Positions 9,958 through 18,250 of a DNA stretch of 64,000 bases are shown here, piece by piece. Under the pieces are notes generated by a model, which made no database searches, was not told the DNA's origin, and saw nothing but the letters and a program-made list of their open reading frames with translations. Positions within the stretch are counted from its first letter, which is position 1. Each line of letters starts with the position of its first letter. Source of the stretch: Pandoraea thiooxydans (lineage in GTDB: Bacteria; Pseudomonadota; Gammaproteobacteria; Burkholderiales; Burkholderiaceae); contig NZ_CP014839.1 in NCBI RefSeq assembly GCF_001931675.1, forward strand, positions 3,534,001-3,598,000, in the 5' to 3' direction. Both the position numbers and the translations under genes were made by a program.

Positions 9958-12438
9958 TCAGATTCTCACGCGGTGGCCCTGCGGATCGTAGGGTGCCTTC
10001 AGATGTACGCGCGCCTCGAACAACTCGCCGGCCAGATCGACCTGATAGCGGCCTGCGGCGAGGTAGGCGCCATCGCAAATACCCTCGGCACGGCCCACGT
10101 AGCCGAGCCCCACCGGGCAACCCAGCGTATGGCCGAATGCGGCGGAGCTGAGGAAGCCGACCGGGACGCCGTCGCGCAAGATGGCTTCGCCGCCCCACAG
10201 CATCCTGTCGGGCGCGCCGTCGAGCATGACCGTCACCAGGCGGCGCTGCACGCCGCGCGCGCGGATCTCGAGCAGCGCCTCGCGCCCGACGAACGGGATG
10301 GCCTTGTCGAGCTTGCAAGCGAAGCCGAGCCCGGCCTCGAACGGATTGGTGTCGGGCGTGAGTTCCCGGCCCCAGGCGCGATAGCCCTTTTCGATGCGCA
10401 GCGACTCGATCGCGTAGTAGCCGCCGTTGACCAGCCCCCATTGCTTGCCGGCGGCCTGCAGCACCTCGAACACTCCCACTGCGAATTCGACCGGCACATA
10501 CAGCTCCCAGCCCAGCTCGCCGACATAGGTCAGACGCGTCGCGCGCACGGTGGCATAGCCGATGTCGACTTCCCGGCTCGCCCCGAAAGGAAATGCCCGG
10601 TTGCTCCAGTCGGCCTTGGATACGCTTTGCAGCAACGCACGCGCGTGTGGCCCCATCACCGCCAGCACCGCGAACTGCCCGGTGACGTCGACCACCGTGC
10701 AATGCCTGTCGAGCGGAATGCGCCGCTCGATCATGTCGAGATCGCGCGTGGCCTGGGCCGAGCCGGTGACCATCAGGTACTGGTCGTGCGCCAGGCGCGT
10801 GAGGGTGAAGTCGGACTCGTAGGTGCCGCGCTCGTTCAACATGCCGGTGTAGACGGTGCGGTCCGGCGCCACCGCGACATCGTTGGTGCACAGGGACTGC
10901 AGCACGCTTTCGGAATCTCGTCCCTTGATGAGAAATTTCGAGAAGGAGGTCATATCGAACAGCGCCACGCCTTCACGGCACGCCCGGTGTTCGGCGGCGC
11001 TCCAGGAGTGCCAATTTTGTTGTCCGAACGAATATTCGATGACCGCCTGCGCCGCACTGGGAGCGAAGAAATTTGGGCGCTCCCAGCCCATTTTGCTGCC
11101 GAAACAGGCGCCGGCGTCACGCAGCAGGTGGTACAGCGGCGAGCGGCGAAACGGCCGCGCGGTATCGAGTTCGCGGTTGGGCCATGGCATGGCGTAATGC
11201 AGGCCGAGGGTTTCCTTGACGCGATCGTGCAGCCAGGCGTCGTTGCCATTGAAACGGGCGAAGCGGCGAATGTCGACCGGCCAAAGGTCCATCGTCGGCT
11301 CGCCCGCGACGATCCACTCGGCCAGCGCCATGCCGGCGCCGCCTGCCGAGGCGATTCCCATCGAGTTGAAGCCCGCGCCGACGAAGAAGTTGCGCAGCTC
11401 GGGCGCTTCGCCCAGCATGAAATTGTTGTCGGGTGTGAACGATTCCGGACCGTTGTAGAACTGCCGGATCTGGGCGTGCTCGAGGGCCGGCACCCGCGCC
11501 AGCGCGTTTTCCATCAGGATTTCGAACTGGTCCCAATCATCGGGCAGCAGCTGGAATTCGAACTCGTCGGGAATACCGTTCATGCCCCAGGGCTTGGCGT
11601 TCGGCTCGAACCCCCCCATCACGAGCCCGCCGACTTCTTCCTTGAAATAAATGTAGCCGTCGGGGTCGCGCATGACCGGCAAGTCGGGGTGCACCCCCGC
11701 GATACGCTCCGTCACGATGTAGTAATGCTCGGCCGAATGCAGCGGCACGGTGACGCCGCACAGGCGACCGACCGCCTTGGCCCATTGTCCGGCGCAGTTC
11801 ACCACAATCTCCGCATCGAGCCGCCCTGTCTGGCCCTCCTTGCTACGCCAAGTCACACCGGTGGCCATGCGCCTGCCGGCTTTTTCCTCGGCGTGGACTG
11901 CCGTGACGCGCACGTGTTCGGCAATCGTCGCGCCTGCGGCGCGGGCGCCTCGCGCCAGCGCCTGAGTCAAATCGGTCGGGTTCGCCTTGCCGTCGCCGGG
12001 CAGCCACACGGCCCCGAGCAGGTCGTCGGTGCGCATCACCGGCCACAACTCGCCGGCCTCTTTGGGCGAGATGACTTCACACTGCACGCCATAGGCGCGG
12101 GCGCCGGCCGCGGTGCGCTTGAGCTGCGCCATGCGCTCGGCGGTGCGCGCCACGCTCAGCGAGCCGCATTGCTTCCAGCCGGTACCGAGCCCGGTTTCCG
12201 CCTCCAGCTGGCTATAAAGCCTGGTGGAGTAGCGAATCAGCCGGGTCATGCTCTCCTGCGCGCGCAATTGGCCGACCAGGCCGGCGGCATGCCAGGTGGT
12301 GCCGCACGAGAGTTGGCCTTGCTCGAGCAGCACGATATCGCGCCAGCCGAGCTGGGTGAGGTGGTATGCCACCGAGCAGCCGATGATGCCGCCTCCGATG
12401 ACGACGACTCTGGCATGGCTGGGCAGGGTTGCGGGCAT
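9958..12438 (-). CDS. Dimethylglycine/sarcosine dehydrogenase-like flavoprotein with GcvT domain
   Basis: An 826-aa two-part enzyme. The ATG at 12438 follows GGAGAG with 6-nt spacing. Residues 10-390 are a DAO-type FAD domain: GGGIIG at 15-20, then CGTTWHAAGL where His50 matches the histidine that binds FAD covalently in dimethylglycine dehydrogenase. A linker domain and GcvT N- and C-terminal folate-binding domains follow (about 430-820; YLMVTGSAQ, TYVGELGWELYVP, ESLRIEKGYRAWGRELTPDTNPFEAGLGF). The family demethylates N-methylated amino acids and passes the carbon to THF. Whether the substrate is dimethylglycine, sarcosine or another N-methyl amine is not determined. purU downstream fits one-carbon turnover. 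Confidence 0.85.
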   Translation of the reverse strand: MPATLPSHARVVVIGGGIIGCSVAYHLTQLGWRDIVLLEQGQLSCGTTWHAAGLVGQLRAQESMTRLIRYSTRLYSQLEAETGLGTGWKQCGSLSVARTAERMAQLKRTAAGARAYGVQCEVISPKEAGELWPVMRTDDLLGAVWLPGDGKANPTDLTQALARGARAAGATIAEHVRVTAVHAEEKAGRRMATGVTWRSKEGQTGRLDAEIVVNCAGQWAKAVGRLCGVTVPLHSAEHYYIVTERIAGVHPDLPVMRDPDGYIYFKEEVGGLVMGGFEPNAKPWGMNGIPDEFEFQLLPDDWDQFEILMENALARVPALEHAQIRQFYNGPESFTPDNNFMLGEAPELRNFFVGAGFNSMGIASAGGAGMALAEWIVAGEPTMDLWPVDIRRFARFNGNDAWLHDRVKETLGLHYAMPWPNRELDTARPFRRSPLYHLLRDAGACFGSKMGWERPNFFAPSAAQAVIEYSFGQQNWHSWSAAEHRACREGVALFDMTSFSKFLIKGRDSESVLQSLCTNDVAVAPDRTVYTGMLNERGTYESDFTLTRLAHDQYLMVTGSAQATRDLDMIERRIPLDRHCTVVDVTGQFAVLAVMGPHARALLQSVSKADWSNRAFPFGASREVDIGYATVRATRLTYVGELGWELYVPVEFAVGVFEVLQAAGKQWGLVNGGYYAIESLRIEKGYRAWGRELTPDTNPFEAGLGFACKLDKAIPFVGREALLEIRARGVQRRLVTVMLDGAPDRMLWGGEAILRDGVPVGFLSSAAFGHTLGCPVGLGYVGRAEGICDGAYLAAGRYQVDLAGELFEARVHLKAPYDPQGHRVRI

Positions 12439-12513
12439 CGCGATCTCTCCGATTGACGAGGCGCCGTCGATATCGTTGGGCGCCATGGATCGCATCATAA
12501 GCAAGGTTGTTTA

Positions 12514-12535
12514 ATTTTGCAATATTTTGCAAAAT
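12514..12535. promoter_or_regulatory. Tandem ATTTTGCAA sites upstream of the flavoprotein gene
   Basis: ATTTTGCAAT (12514-12523) is followed immediately by ATTTTGCAAA (12524-12533), a 10-bp period equal to one helical turn. The second copy is part of the perfect palindrome ATTTTGCAAAAT (12524-12535). The spot is AT-rich in a GC-rich region, 76-97 bp upstream of the flavoprotein start. This looks like a binding site for a dimeric regulator, identity unknown. Confidence 0.4.
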
Positions 12536-12602
12536 TAATAACCATATTGCCACAAAACTGTCACGATCCAAGGCGCGCCGGTTTCGCCATGCGGCCGGTC
12601 GG

Positions 12603-12986
12603 TCAAGCCACCGCGTCGCGCGCCTCGAACACCTCCCTGGCCGCGAACAGACCATTGAGGGCGGCCGGAAAACCCGCGTAGACAGCCATCTGCATCAACA
12701 CTTCGACAATCTCCTGGCGCGAGCATCCGACATTGAGTGCGCCGTGCAAATGCACCTTGAGCTGCGGCGCCGCATTGCCAAGCGCCGTGAGCGCCGCCAC
12801 GACCGCAAGTTCGCGGGCCTTGAGATCGAGCCCCGGGCGACTGTAGATATCGCCGAACGGAAATTCGATCAGATAATCGGCGAAATCGGGGGCGATGCCA
12901 CTGAGTGCGGCAATGACCTTTTCCCCTTGCTCGCCGTCGATTTCCTTGAGCTTTTCCCAGCCGCGCAAATAACGATTGCTGTCCAT
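12603..12986 (-). CDS. Carboxymuconolactone decarboxylase-family protein
   Basis: A small cytoplasmic protein (127 aa) of the CMD/AhpD-like helical fold. AAGGAG precedes the ATG at 12986. Family signatures are [41 protein letters not shown] and the C-terminal [24 protein letters not shown]. The AhpD redox pair CxxC is not present; only one cysteine is near the active region. It resembles 4-carboxymuconolactone decarboxylase, but no other protocatechuate genes are in sight, so the substrate is open. It is divergent from the LysR gene at 13085, which probably controls it. Confidence 0.8.
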   Translation of the reverse strand: MDSNRYLRGWEKLKEIDGEQGEKVIAALSGIAPDFADYLIEFPFGDIYSRPGLDLKARELAVVAALTALGNAAPQLKVHLHGALNVGCSRQEIVEVLMQMAVYAGFPAALNGLFAAREVFEARDAVA

Positions 12987-13057
12987 CGATGTTCTCCTTG
13001 GTTTCAGTAGTGCGTTGTGAACAGGTGCACTGTAGGGCGAGCCTCAAGGCGCTTCCA

Positions 13058-13086
13058 ATACCATTTGTGTGATACCTTTTCGGTAT
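13058..13086. promoter_or_regulatory. ATACC half-site cluster between the CMD-like and LysR genes
   Basis: ATACC occurs at 13058-13062 and 13072-13076 (14 bp apart), and its complement GGTAT at 13082-13086. The last two form ATACC-N5-GGTAT across the LysR start codon. LysR regulators bind interrupted dyads in divergent promoter regions, and this 98-bp gap is where such sites are expected. The actual operator is not proven. Confidence 0.35.
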
Positions 13087-13987
13087 GAACAACAGGATCG
13101 ATCTGCGACAGTTCCGCTACTTCCTGGCAGTGGCCGAGACGCTCAATTTCGGCCGCGCAGCCGAGCGCCTGCATTTATCGCAACCTCCGCTGAGCCGTCA
13201 GATCCAGCAACTGGAAGAGGCGCTGGGTGTGGCGCTTTTCACGCGCGCCAAGACCGGTGTCGCACTGACAGAGGCCGGACGCGTCTTTTTGCCGGAAGCG
13301 CGACGCACGCTTGCGCAGGCCGACAAGGCGGTGGCCGCCGTCCAGGCGATGCGCGGCCGAGCCGCGGCCCGCCTGGTCGTGGGGCACACGACGGTGTTCG
13401 ACCCAAGCGCCTTCACCGATATATTCGATGCCTTTGGCCGTCGTTTTCCGCAGTGGCCGCTGATCGTCAAAAGCCGGCATTCGATCGGCCTGGTCAAGGA
13501 AATCCGCAACGGCACGATGGATGCGGCCTTGATCGGACTGCATACGGAAGCCCCCGGCCTGAAGATTGAAAGCGTTCGGCAGGAGCCGCTGGCGGTCGCG
13601 CTGCCGGCGCATCACCGCCTCGCGAGAAAGCGCAGCATCGGCTTGCGGGAGCTGGAGGGCGATCCTTTTTTTTGGTTCGAGCGGCGCCTGAATCCGGGGT
13701 TTTACGACTATTGCCAAGCCTACTTCGATCGCATCGGCTTTGCTCCCACCGTCGTTCCGGAGCCCCCCGATCATCACGTGCTGCTGGGGCTGATCGCCGC
13801 CGGTCAGGGCCTGGCCTTGGTGCCCGCGTCGTTGCGTAGCATCAAGCGCAACGGCGTCGCCTTTCGCGCGCTCAAGGAAGGCGACGAGCTATCGATGGGT
13901 GTGGCGCTGGTCTACGCCGAGGGACATTCGTCCGAAGCGCTCGACGCGTTCATCGGATGCGTGCGGGCCCAGGCCAGCCGCAGGTGA
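13085..13987 (+). CDS. LysR-family transcriptional regulator
   Basis: 300 aa. The N-terminal helix-turn-helix (residues 1-60) is classical: LRQFRYFLAVAETLNFGRAAERLHLSQPPLSRQIQQLEEALGVALF. The effector domain (about 90-295, type 2 periplasmic-binding fold) includes LVVGHTTVF, IGLVKEIRNGTMDAALIG and GLIAAGQGLALVPAS. It resembles the CatR/BenM group acting on aromatic catabolism in layout. It diverges from the CMD-like gene, which is the natural target by position. The inducer is unknown. Confidence 0.9.
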   Translation: MNNRIDLRQFRYFLAVAETLNFGRAAERLHLSQPPLSRQIQQLEEALGVALFTRAKTGVALTEAGRVFLPEARRTLAQADKAVAAVQAMRGRAAARLVVGHTTVFDPSAFTDIFDAFGRRFPQWPLIVKSRHSIGLVKEIRNGTMDAALIGLHTEAPGLKIESVRQEPLAVALPAHHRLARKRSIGLRELEGDPFFWFERRLNPGFYDYCQAYFDRIGFAPTVVPEPPDHHVLLGLIAAGQGLALVPASLRSIKRNGVAFRALKEGDELSMGVALVYAEGHSSEALDAFIGCVRAQASRR

Positions 13988-14017
13988 AATACCGGCGGAG
14001 CGCATCGATGCATCGGA

Positions 14018-14773
14018 CTACGCAATGAGCAGTTCCGGACCTCGCTGCCGCAGTTTGTGCAGGATCGGCTTGGCCGGCGCGGCGTCGCTGATGACGTAAC
14101 GCGCCGCCTCGAAATGACGAATCTGCACCGGCGTCGTACGGCCGAACTTGGTGGCGTCGGCCACCACGACCGCCATGTTTGCCGAGAGCAGCATGCGCGC
14201 GCGCAATTCGGCGGCAGCCCGCGTGTAATCGGTCAGTTCGGCCTCCGCGGTAATTGCGCCGGCCCCGACAAACGAGATGTCTGCATGATACTGCGCCAAC
14301 TGGTTGACCGCGTCCCAGCCCTGCACGGCATCCTCGTTGTCCTGCAGCTCGCCGCCCAGCAGGGTCACGCGATTCTCGTGCTGGCGACCCAGCATGCGCG
14401 CGATCTGCCAGTCATTCGTGTAGACCGTGAGGCGGTGCTTTTCCAGCAGCGCCTGCGCAATCGCGCGAGTGGTCGTGCCTGAGTCGATGATCAGCGAAGC
14501 GCCATCGGCCACCAGTTCGGCCGCACGCACGCCGATCGCGCGCTTGCCTGGCGCATTGACCGTCTCGCGCAGCGTCGAGTCGGGCTCGGCACGCTCGGTT
14601 GCCAGCGCGCCGCCGTGCGTCATCAGCAGCAGGCCGCGCGCCGCCAGGGTATTGAAATCGCGCCGCACGGTCTCGCGCGAGACGCCCAGCTCGCGCACCA
14701 CGTCACTGATGGCGAGCGCGCCGCTTTTGGCAAGTTGCTCCAGCACGTATTGTTGTCGTTGCTCGGCTAGCAT
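14018..14773 (-). CDS. DeoR-family transcriptional regulator
   Basis: 251 aa from the ATG at 14773. The N-terminal DeoR helix-turn-helix is clear: MLAEQRQQYVLEQLAKSGALAISDVVRELGVSRETVRRDFNTLAARGLL. The C-terminal sugar-phosphate-sensing domain (about 75-235) has LVADGASLIIDSGTTTRAIAQ and VQGWDAVNQLAQYHADISFVGAGAI. Such proteins repress sugar or nucleoside catabolic genes until bound by a phosphorylated sugar. No sugar operon is adjacent. It lies 68 bp downstream of the LysE-like gene on the same strand, so its target is not obvious. Confidence 0.9.
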   Translation of the reverse strand: MLAEQRQQYVLEQLAKSGALAISDVVRELGVSRETVRRDFNTLAARGLLLMTHGGALATERAEPDSTLRETVNAPGKRAIGVRAAELVADGASLIIDSGTTTRAIAQALLEKHRLTVYTNDWQIARMLGRQHENRVTLLGGELQDNEDAVQGWDAVNQLAQYHADISFVGAGAITAEAELTDYTRAAAELRARMLLSANMAVVVADATKFGRTTPVQIRHFEAARYVISDAAPAKPILHKLRQRGPELLIA

Positions 14774-14841
14774 GGGTGAGGAGAAGTCATCGCAAAAGGA
14801 AGCCACAGGATACACCGGCGCCGGGCGGTCATCACCGCGCC

Positions 14842-15462
14842 TCAGCCCGGCAAGGCGACTCGCACGCCCAGTGCGATAAAGGTCGCGCCGGCGGCCCTGT
14901 CGAGCCAGCGCCCGGCACCGGGCCGCCGTTTCAGCCAGGCGCCCAGCGCCCCGGCAAACCAGCCGTAGACGCTGAAGATCACCACGGTCTGCAGCATGAA
15001 TACCAGGCCGAGCATGAACATCTGCAGACTCGGCCGGCCGCCATGGGCGTCGACGAATTGCGGCAGGAACACCAGAAAGAACAGCGTCACTTTGGGATTC
15101 ATCAGGTTGCCGAGCACGCTCTGGCGGTATACCTGCCACAGTGGCTTGCCGGCCTGCCCGTGAGCCACGCCGAGACCGGCGCGACTCGTCAGGGCCTTGA
15201 GCCCGATCCAGATCAGGTAGGCCGCGCCCGCCAGCTTGATGGCCTGGAACGCCCACGGCGAGGCGCGCAGCACGGCGGCCAGACCGAGCGCGGCCAGCGT
15301 CGTATGAAACAGCAGGCCGCTGGCGAACCCATAGGCCGCAACCAGGCCGGCAGCGCGCCCCTGCGCAATGCCGCGCGCCAGCACCTGCAGGTTGTCGGGC
15401 CCCGGCGCCACGGTAATGACGATCGAAGTTCCGAGGAATACCAGCAGGTGGGGTAGCGTCAT
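14842..15462 (-). CDS. LysE/RhtB-family amino-acid exporter
   Basis: An inner-membrane protein of 206 aa with about six hydrophobic segments. The family hallmark near the N-terminus is ITVAPGPDNLQVLARGIAQGRAAGLVAAYGFASGL. MNPKVTLFFLVFLPQFVD near residue 118 is also conserved. Members export amino acids such as lysine, threonine or homoserine lactone; the substrate here is not predictable. It lies 57 bp after apt on the same strand. Confidence 0.88.
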   Translation of the reverse strand: MTLPHLLVFLGTSIVITVAPGPDNLQVLARGIAQGRAAGLVAAYGFASGLLFHTTLAALGLAAVLRASPWAFQAIKLAGAAYLIWIGLKALTSRAGLGVAHGQAGKPLWQVYRQSVLGNLMNPKVTLFFLVFLPQFVDAHGGRPSLQMFMLGLVFMLQTVVIFSVYGWFAGALGAWLKRRPGAGRWLDRAAGATFIALGVRVALPG

Positions 15463-15519
15463 GTCGGTTTCAGCACATGCGATGGAATGGAGAATTGCCG
15501 TACCGGGCGGGCCCCGCGA

Positions 15520-16071
15520 TCAATGCCCGTCGAACGAACACACCAGGAACAACGGCAAGCCGGCCTCGCGCAACAGCCGCGAGCCGCCGAGTTCGGGCAG
15601 ATCGACGATGGCCGCGCCCTCGACGACATCGGCGCCAAGCTTTTCGAGCAGCTTCTTGCCGGCCAGCATGGTGCCGCCGGTGGCCACCAGATCGTCGATC
15701 AGCAAGACCTTGTCGCCGGCGTCGCAGGCATCGGCATGAATCTCCACGGCGGCGCTGCCGTATTCGAGTTCGTATTCTTCCGACACGGTCTGGTAGGGTA
15801 GCTTGCCTTTCTTGCGGATCGGAATGAAGCCCGCGTTGAGCTCGTGCGCCAGGATCGAGCCGAGAATGAAACCGCGCGCGTCGATGCCGGCGACGTATTT
15901 GAGTTCGGTCTGCATGTAGCGATGCACGAATACTTCGATCAACAGCCTCAGCGTGCGCGGGTCTTTCAGCAGCGGCGTGATATCGCGAAACATCACTCCC
16001 GGCTGCGGCCAGTCAGGCACGGTGCGAATTTGGCTCTTGATGTAATCGGCGGGAGATTGATCGATCTGCAC
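15520..16071 (-). CDS. apt: Adenine phosphoribosyltransferase
   Basis: A purine-salvage enzyme making AMP from adenine and PRPP; 183 aa, full length. Conserved stretches are [21 protein letters not shown] near residue 15, [11 protein letters not shown] near 65, [24 protein letters not shown] near 85 and the PRPP motif [15 protein letters not shown] near 125. It stands 75 bp downstream of the antiporter gene and may be co-transcribed with it. Confidence 0.96.
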   Translation of the reverse strand: MQIDQSPADYIKSQIRTVPDWPQPGVMFRDITPLLKDPRTLRLLIEVFVHRYMQTELKYVAGIDARGFILGSILAHELNAGFIPIRKKGKLPYQTVSEEYELEYGSAAVEIHADACDAGDKVLLIDDLVATGGTMLAGKKLLEKLGADVVEGAAIVDLPELGGSRLLREAGLPLFLVCSFDGH

Positions 16072-16146
16072 GGCATCCTCGGTAAAAGAGGCGCCGCACT
16101 ACACCGCGCGCCTCGTGACTGGCCTGTCATTATGCCAAAGCGCGGC

Positions 16147-18126
16147 TCACTCGCCGAGCAGGCGTGCCTCGGCATCGGCCAGCGCTTCGGACGGCCCGCT
16201 CAGCACGACGATGTCGTCGGCAATCAGTCGCGTTGCGACGTCCGGCTCCAGACCCCGGATGCCGCGCCGCCGAATCGCGGTCACGGCCACGCCGAGCTTG
16301 CCGAGCTGCAGCTCGGCAATGGTGCGTCCGATCGCCGCCGCGCGCTGTCCGAGCGGCACGGATTGCAGTCGCACCTGTTCGTGGTCGGCAGTATCGTCTT
16401 CGTCACCTGTACCGCGGAAATAGCCGCGCAACAGTCCGTAGCGCGCATTGCGGGCTTCCTCGATGCGCCGCAGCACGCGCCGCATCGGCACACCCACCAG
16501 CACCAGCGCGTGCGAGGCCAGCATGAGGCTGCCCTCGACGATCTCGGGAACGACTTCGGTGGCGCCTGCGGCGAGCAGTTTATCGATGTCGCTATCGTCG
16601 ACGGTGCGCACCACGACCGGCAGGGTGGGCTCCAGGTCGTGAACGTTGGCGAGCACCTTGAGCGCCGCCGGCGTACTGTCGTAGGTCACCACCACGCCGG
16701 CGGCACGGTGAATCCCGGCAGCCACCAGTGCGTCGCGCCGGGCCGCGTCGCCGAACACCACCGATTCGCCGGCACTGGCCGCGGCCAGCACGATATCGGG
16801 GTCGAGTTCGAGCGCGATATAGGCGATGTCTTCCTGCTCGAGCAGGCGCGCCAGATTTTGGCCGCAGCGGCCGTAACCGCAGATGATGACGTGCCCGGCG
16901 GTCTTCATGCTTTGCGAGGCGATTTTGGTCATCTGCAGCGCCTGCAGCATCCACTCGTTGGAGGCGAATCGCAGGGCGATCCGGTCGGCGTTCTGAATCA
17001 GAAATGGCGCCAGCAGCATCGACAGGAGCATCGAGGCCAGGATCGCCTGGATCAGCGCCGGCTCGACCAGTGCCTGCCCGCGAATCATATTCAGCAGCAC
17101 GAAGCCGAATTCGCCGGCCTGCGCCAGCCCCAGGCCGGTACGAATCGCCACGCCGGGACTGCCGCCGAACAGGCGCGTGAGCCCGGCAATCACACAAAAC
17201 TTGAGCGCAACCGGCCCGATCAGCAAAGCCAGCACCAGCGGCCACTGCCGCGCGACCAGATGCGGATCGAGCAGCATGCCGGTGGTAATGAAGAACAAGC
17301 CAAGCAGCACATCGCGAAACGGCTTGACGTCGTCTTCCACCTGATGCCTGAAAGGCGTCTCGGCTATCAGCATGCCGGCGATAAAGGCGCCCAGCGCCAT
17401 CGACAGGCCCAGCAAATCGGTCAGATAGGCCATGCCGAGCGTGAGCAGCAGCAGGTTCAGCATGAACAGTTCCTGCGAGCGCCGCGCCGCCACCACATGA
17501 AACCAGCGGCCGACGAGCCGCTGCCCCACCCAGAGCAGCAGCGCGAGCGCGCCGGTGATTTTGAGCGCCGCCAGCGCCAACGCCATGAGCAGCGCTTTCG
17601 GATTGCCGCCGAGCGCCGAGATCAGAATCAGCAGCGGCACCACCGCGAGGTCCTGGAACAGCAGCACGCCCATGATGTTGCGGCCGTGTTCGGACTCCAG
17701 CTCGAGACGCTCCGACAACAGCTTGCTGACGATCGCCGTGGACGACATTGCCAGCGCCCCGCCCAGCGCGAGCGACGCCTGCCACGACAGCGGATACCAC
17801 CAATTGATTGCCAAACCCGCCAGCACGCTGGCCAGAATCGTGAGCACGACCTGCGACACCCCGAGCCCGAGGACGACACGCCGCATCGCCTTGAGCTTGG
17901 GCAGGGAAAATTCGATGCCGATCGAGAACATCAGAAACACGACCCCGAATTCGGCCAGATACTGCATGCGCTCGGAATCGCCCACCACGCCGAAGGCGTG
18001 CGGGCCGATAATGACCCCGACGACCAGATAGCCGAGGGTCGGCGGCAGACGCAGGAAGCGGAACAGGACCACCCCCAGCGCCGCGGCCAGCAACAGGATA
18101 AGCGTCAGTTCGAGTGGCGAGATCAT
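16147..18126 (-). CDS. CPA2 monovalent cation:proton antiporter (KefB/YbaL type)
   Basis: 659 aa from the ATG at 18126. Residues 1-380 form the Na+/H+-exchanger membrane domain of about 12 helices (RLPPTLGYLVVGVIIGPHAFG, FLMFSIGIEFSLPKL, ALAMSSTAIVSKLLSER). Residues about 400-520 form a TrkA-N Rossmann domain (VIICGYGRCGQNLARLLEQE, VVFGDAARRDALVAAG). A TrkA-C domain sits at the end (LGVAVTAIRRRG...). This matches YbaL/KefB-like K+/H+ systems whose cytosolic part senses nucleotides. An ancillary flavoprotein (KefF/G) gene is not adjacent. It is divergent from kdsD. Confidence 0.9.
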   Translation of the reverse strand: MISPLELTLILLLAAALGVVLFRFLRLPPTLGYLVVGVIIGPHAFGVVGDSERMQYLAEFGVVFLMFSIGIEFSLPKLKAMRRVVLGLGVSQVVLTILASVLAGLAINWWYPLSWQASLALGGALAMSSTAIVSKLLSERLELESEHGRNIMGVLLFQDLAVVPLLILISALGGNPKALLMALALAALKITGALALLLWVGQRLVGRWFHVVAARRSQELFMLNLLLLTLGMAYLTDLLGLSMALGAFIAGMLIAETPFRHQVEDDVKPFRDVLLGLFFITTGMLLDPHLVARQWPLVLALLIGPVALKFCVIAGLTRLFGGSPGVAIRTGLGLAQAGEFGFVLLNMIRGQALVEPALIQAILASMLLSMLLAPFLIQNADRIALRFASNEWMLQALQMTKIASQSMKTAGHVIICGYGRCGQNLARLLEQEDIAYIALELDPDIVLAAASAGESVVFGDAARRDALVAAGIHRAAGVVVTYDSTPAALKVLANVHDLEPTLPVVVRTVDDSDIDKLLAAGATEVVPEIVEGSLMLASHALVLVGVPMRRVLRRIEEARNARYGLLRGYFRGTGDEDDTADHEQVRLQSVPLGQRAAAIGRTIAELQLGKLGVAVTAIRRRGIRGLEPDVATRLIADDIVVLSGPSEALADAEARLLGE

Positions 18127-18235
18127 CGGCACGACTTTCCGGTAGACGTTCGAAACAGGGGAAAGCGCCCTGGATTGCCGCTTTATGGCGCGCTTACGCG
18201 CTCCGGCGCGGCCCGCCATGCGGCTTGCGTTGGTT

Positions 18236-18244
18236 TGCTATACT
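18236..18244 (+). promoter_or_regulatory. Extended -10 element close to the kdsD start
   Basis: TGCTATACT combines an extended-10 TG with TATACT (18239-18244). No good -35 is found 16-18 bp upstream. A start of transcription about 7 bp past the -10 would fall on the kdsD ATG at 18251, giving a leaderless or near-leaderless mRNA. No Shine-Dalgarno sequence is visible before that ATG. Confidence 0.4.
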
Positions 18245-18250
18245 CCGCGC

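Noticed and set aside
9973-12456. 827-codon open frame on the plus strand
   Set aside because: Exact antisense shadow of the dimethylglycine-dehydrogenase-like gene; no recognisable domain.
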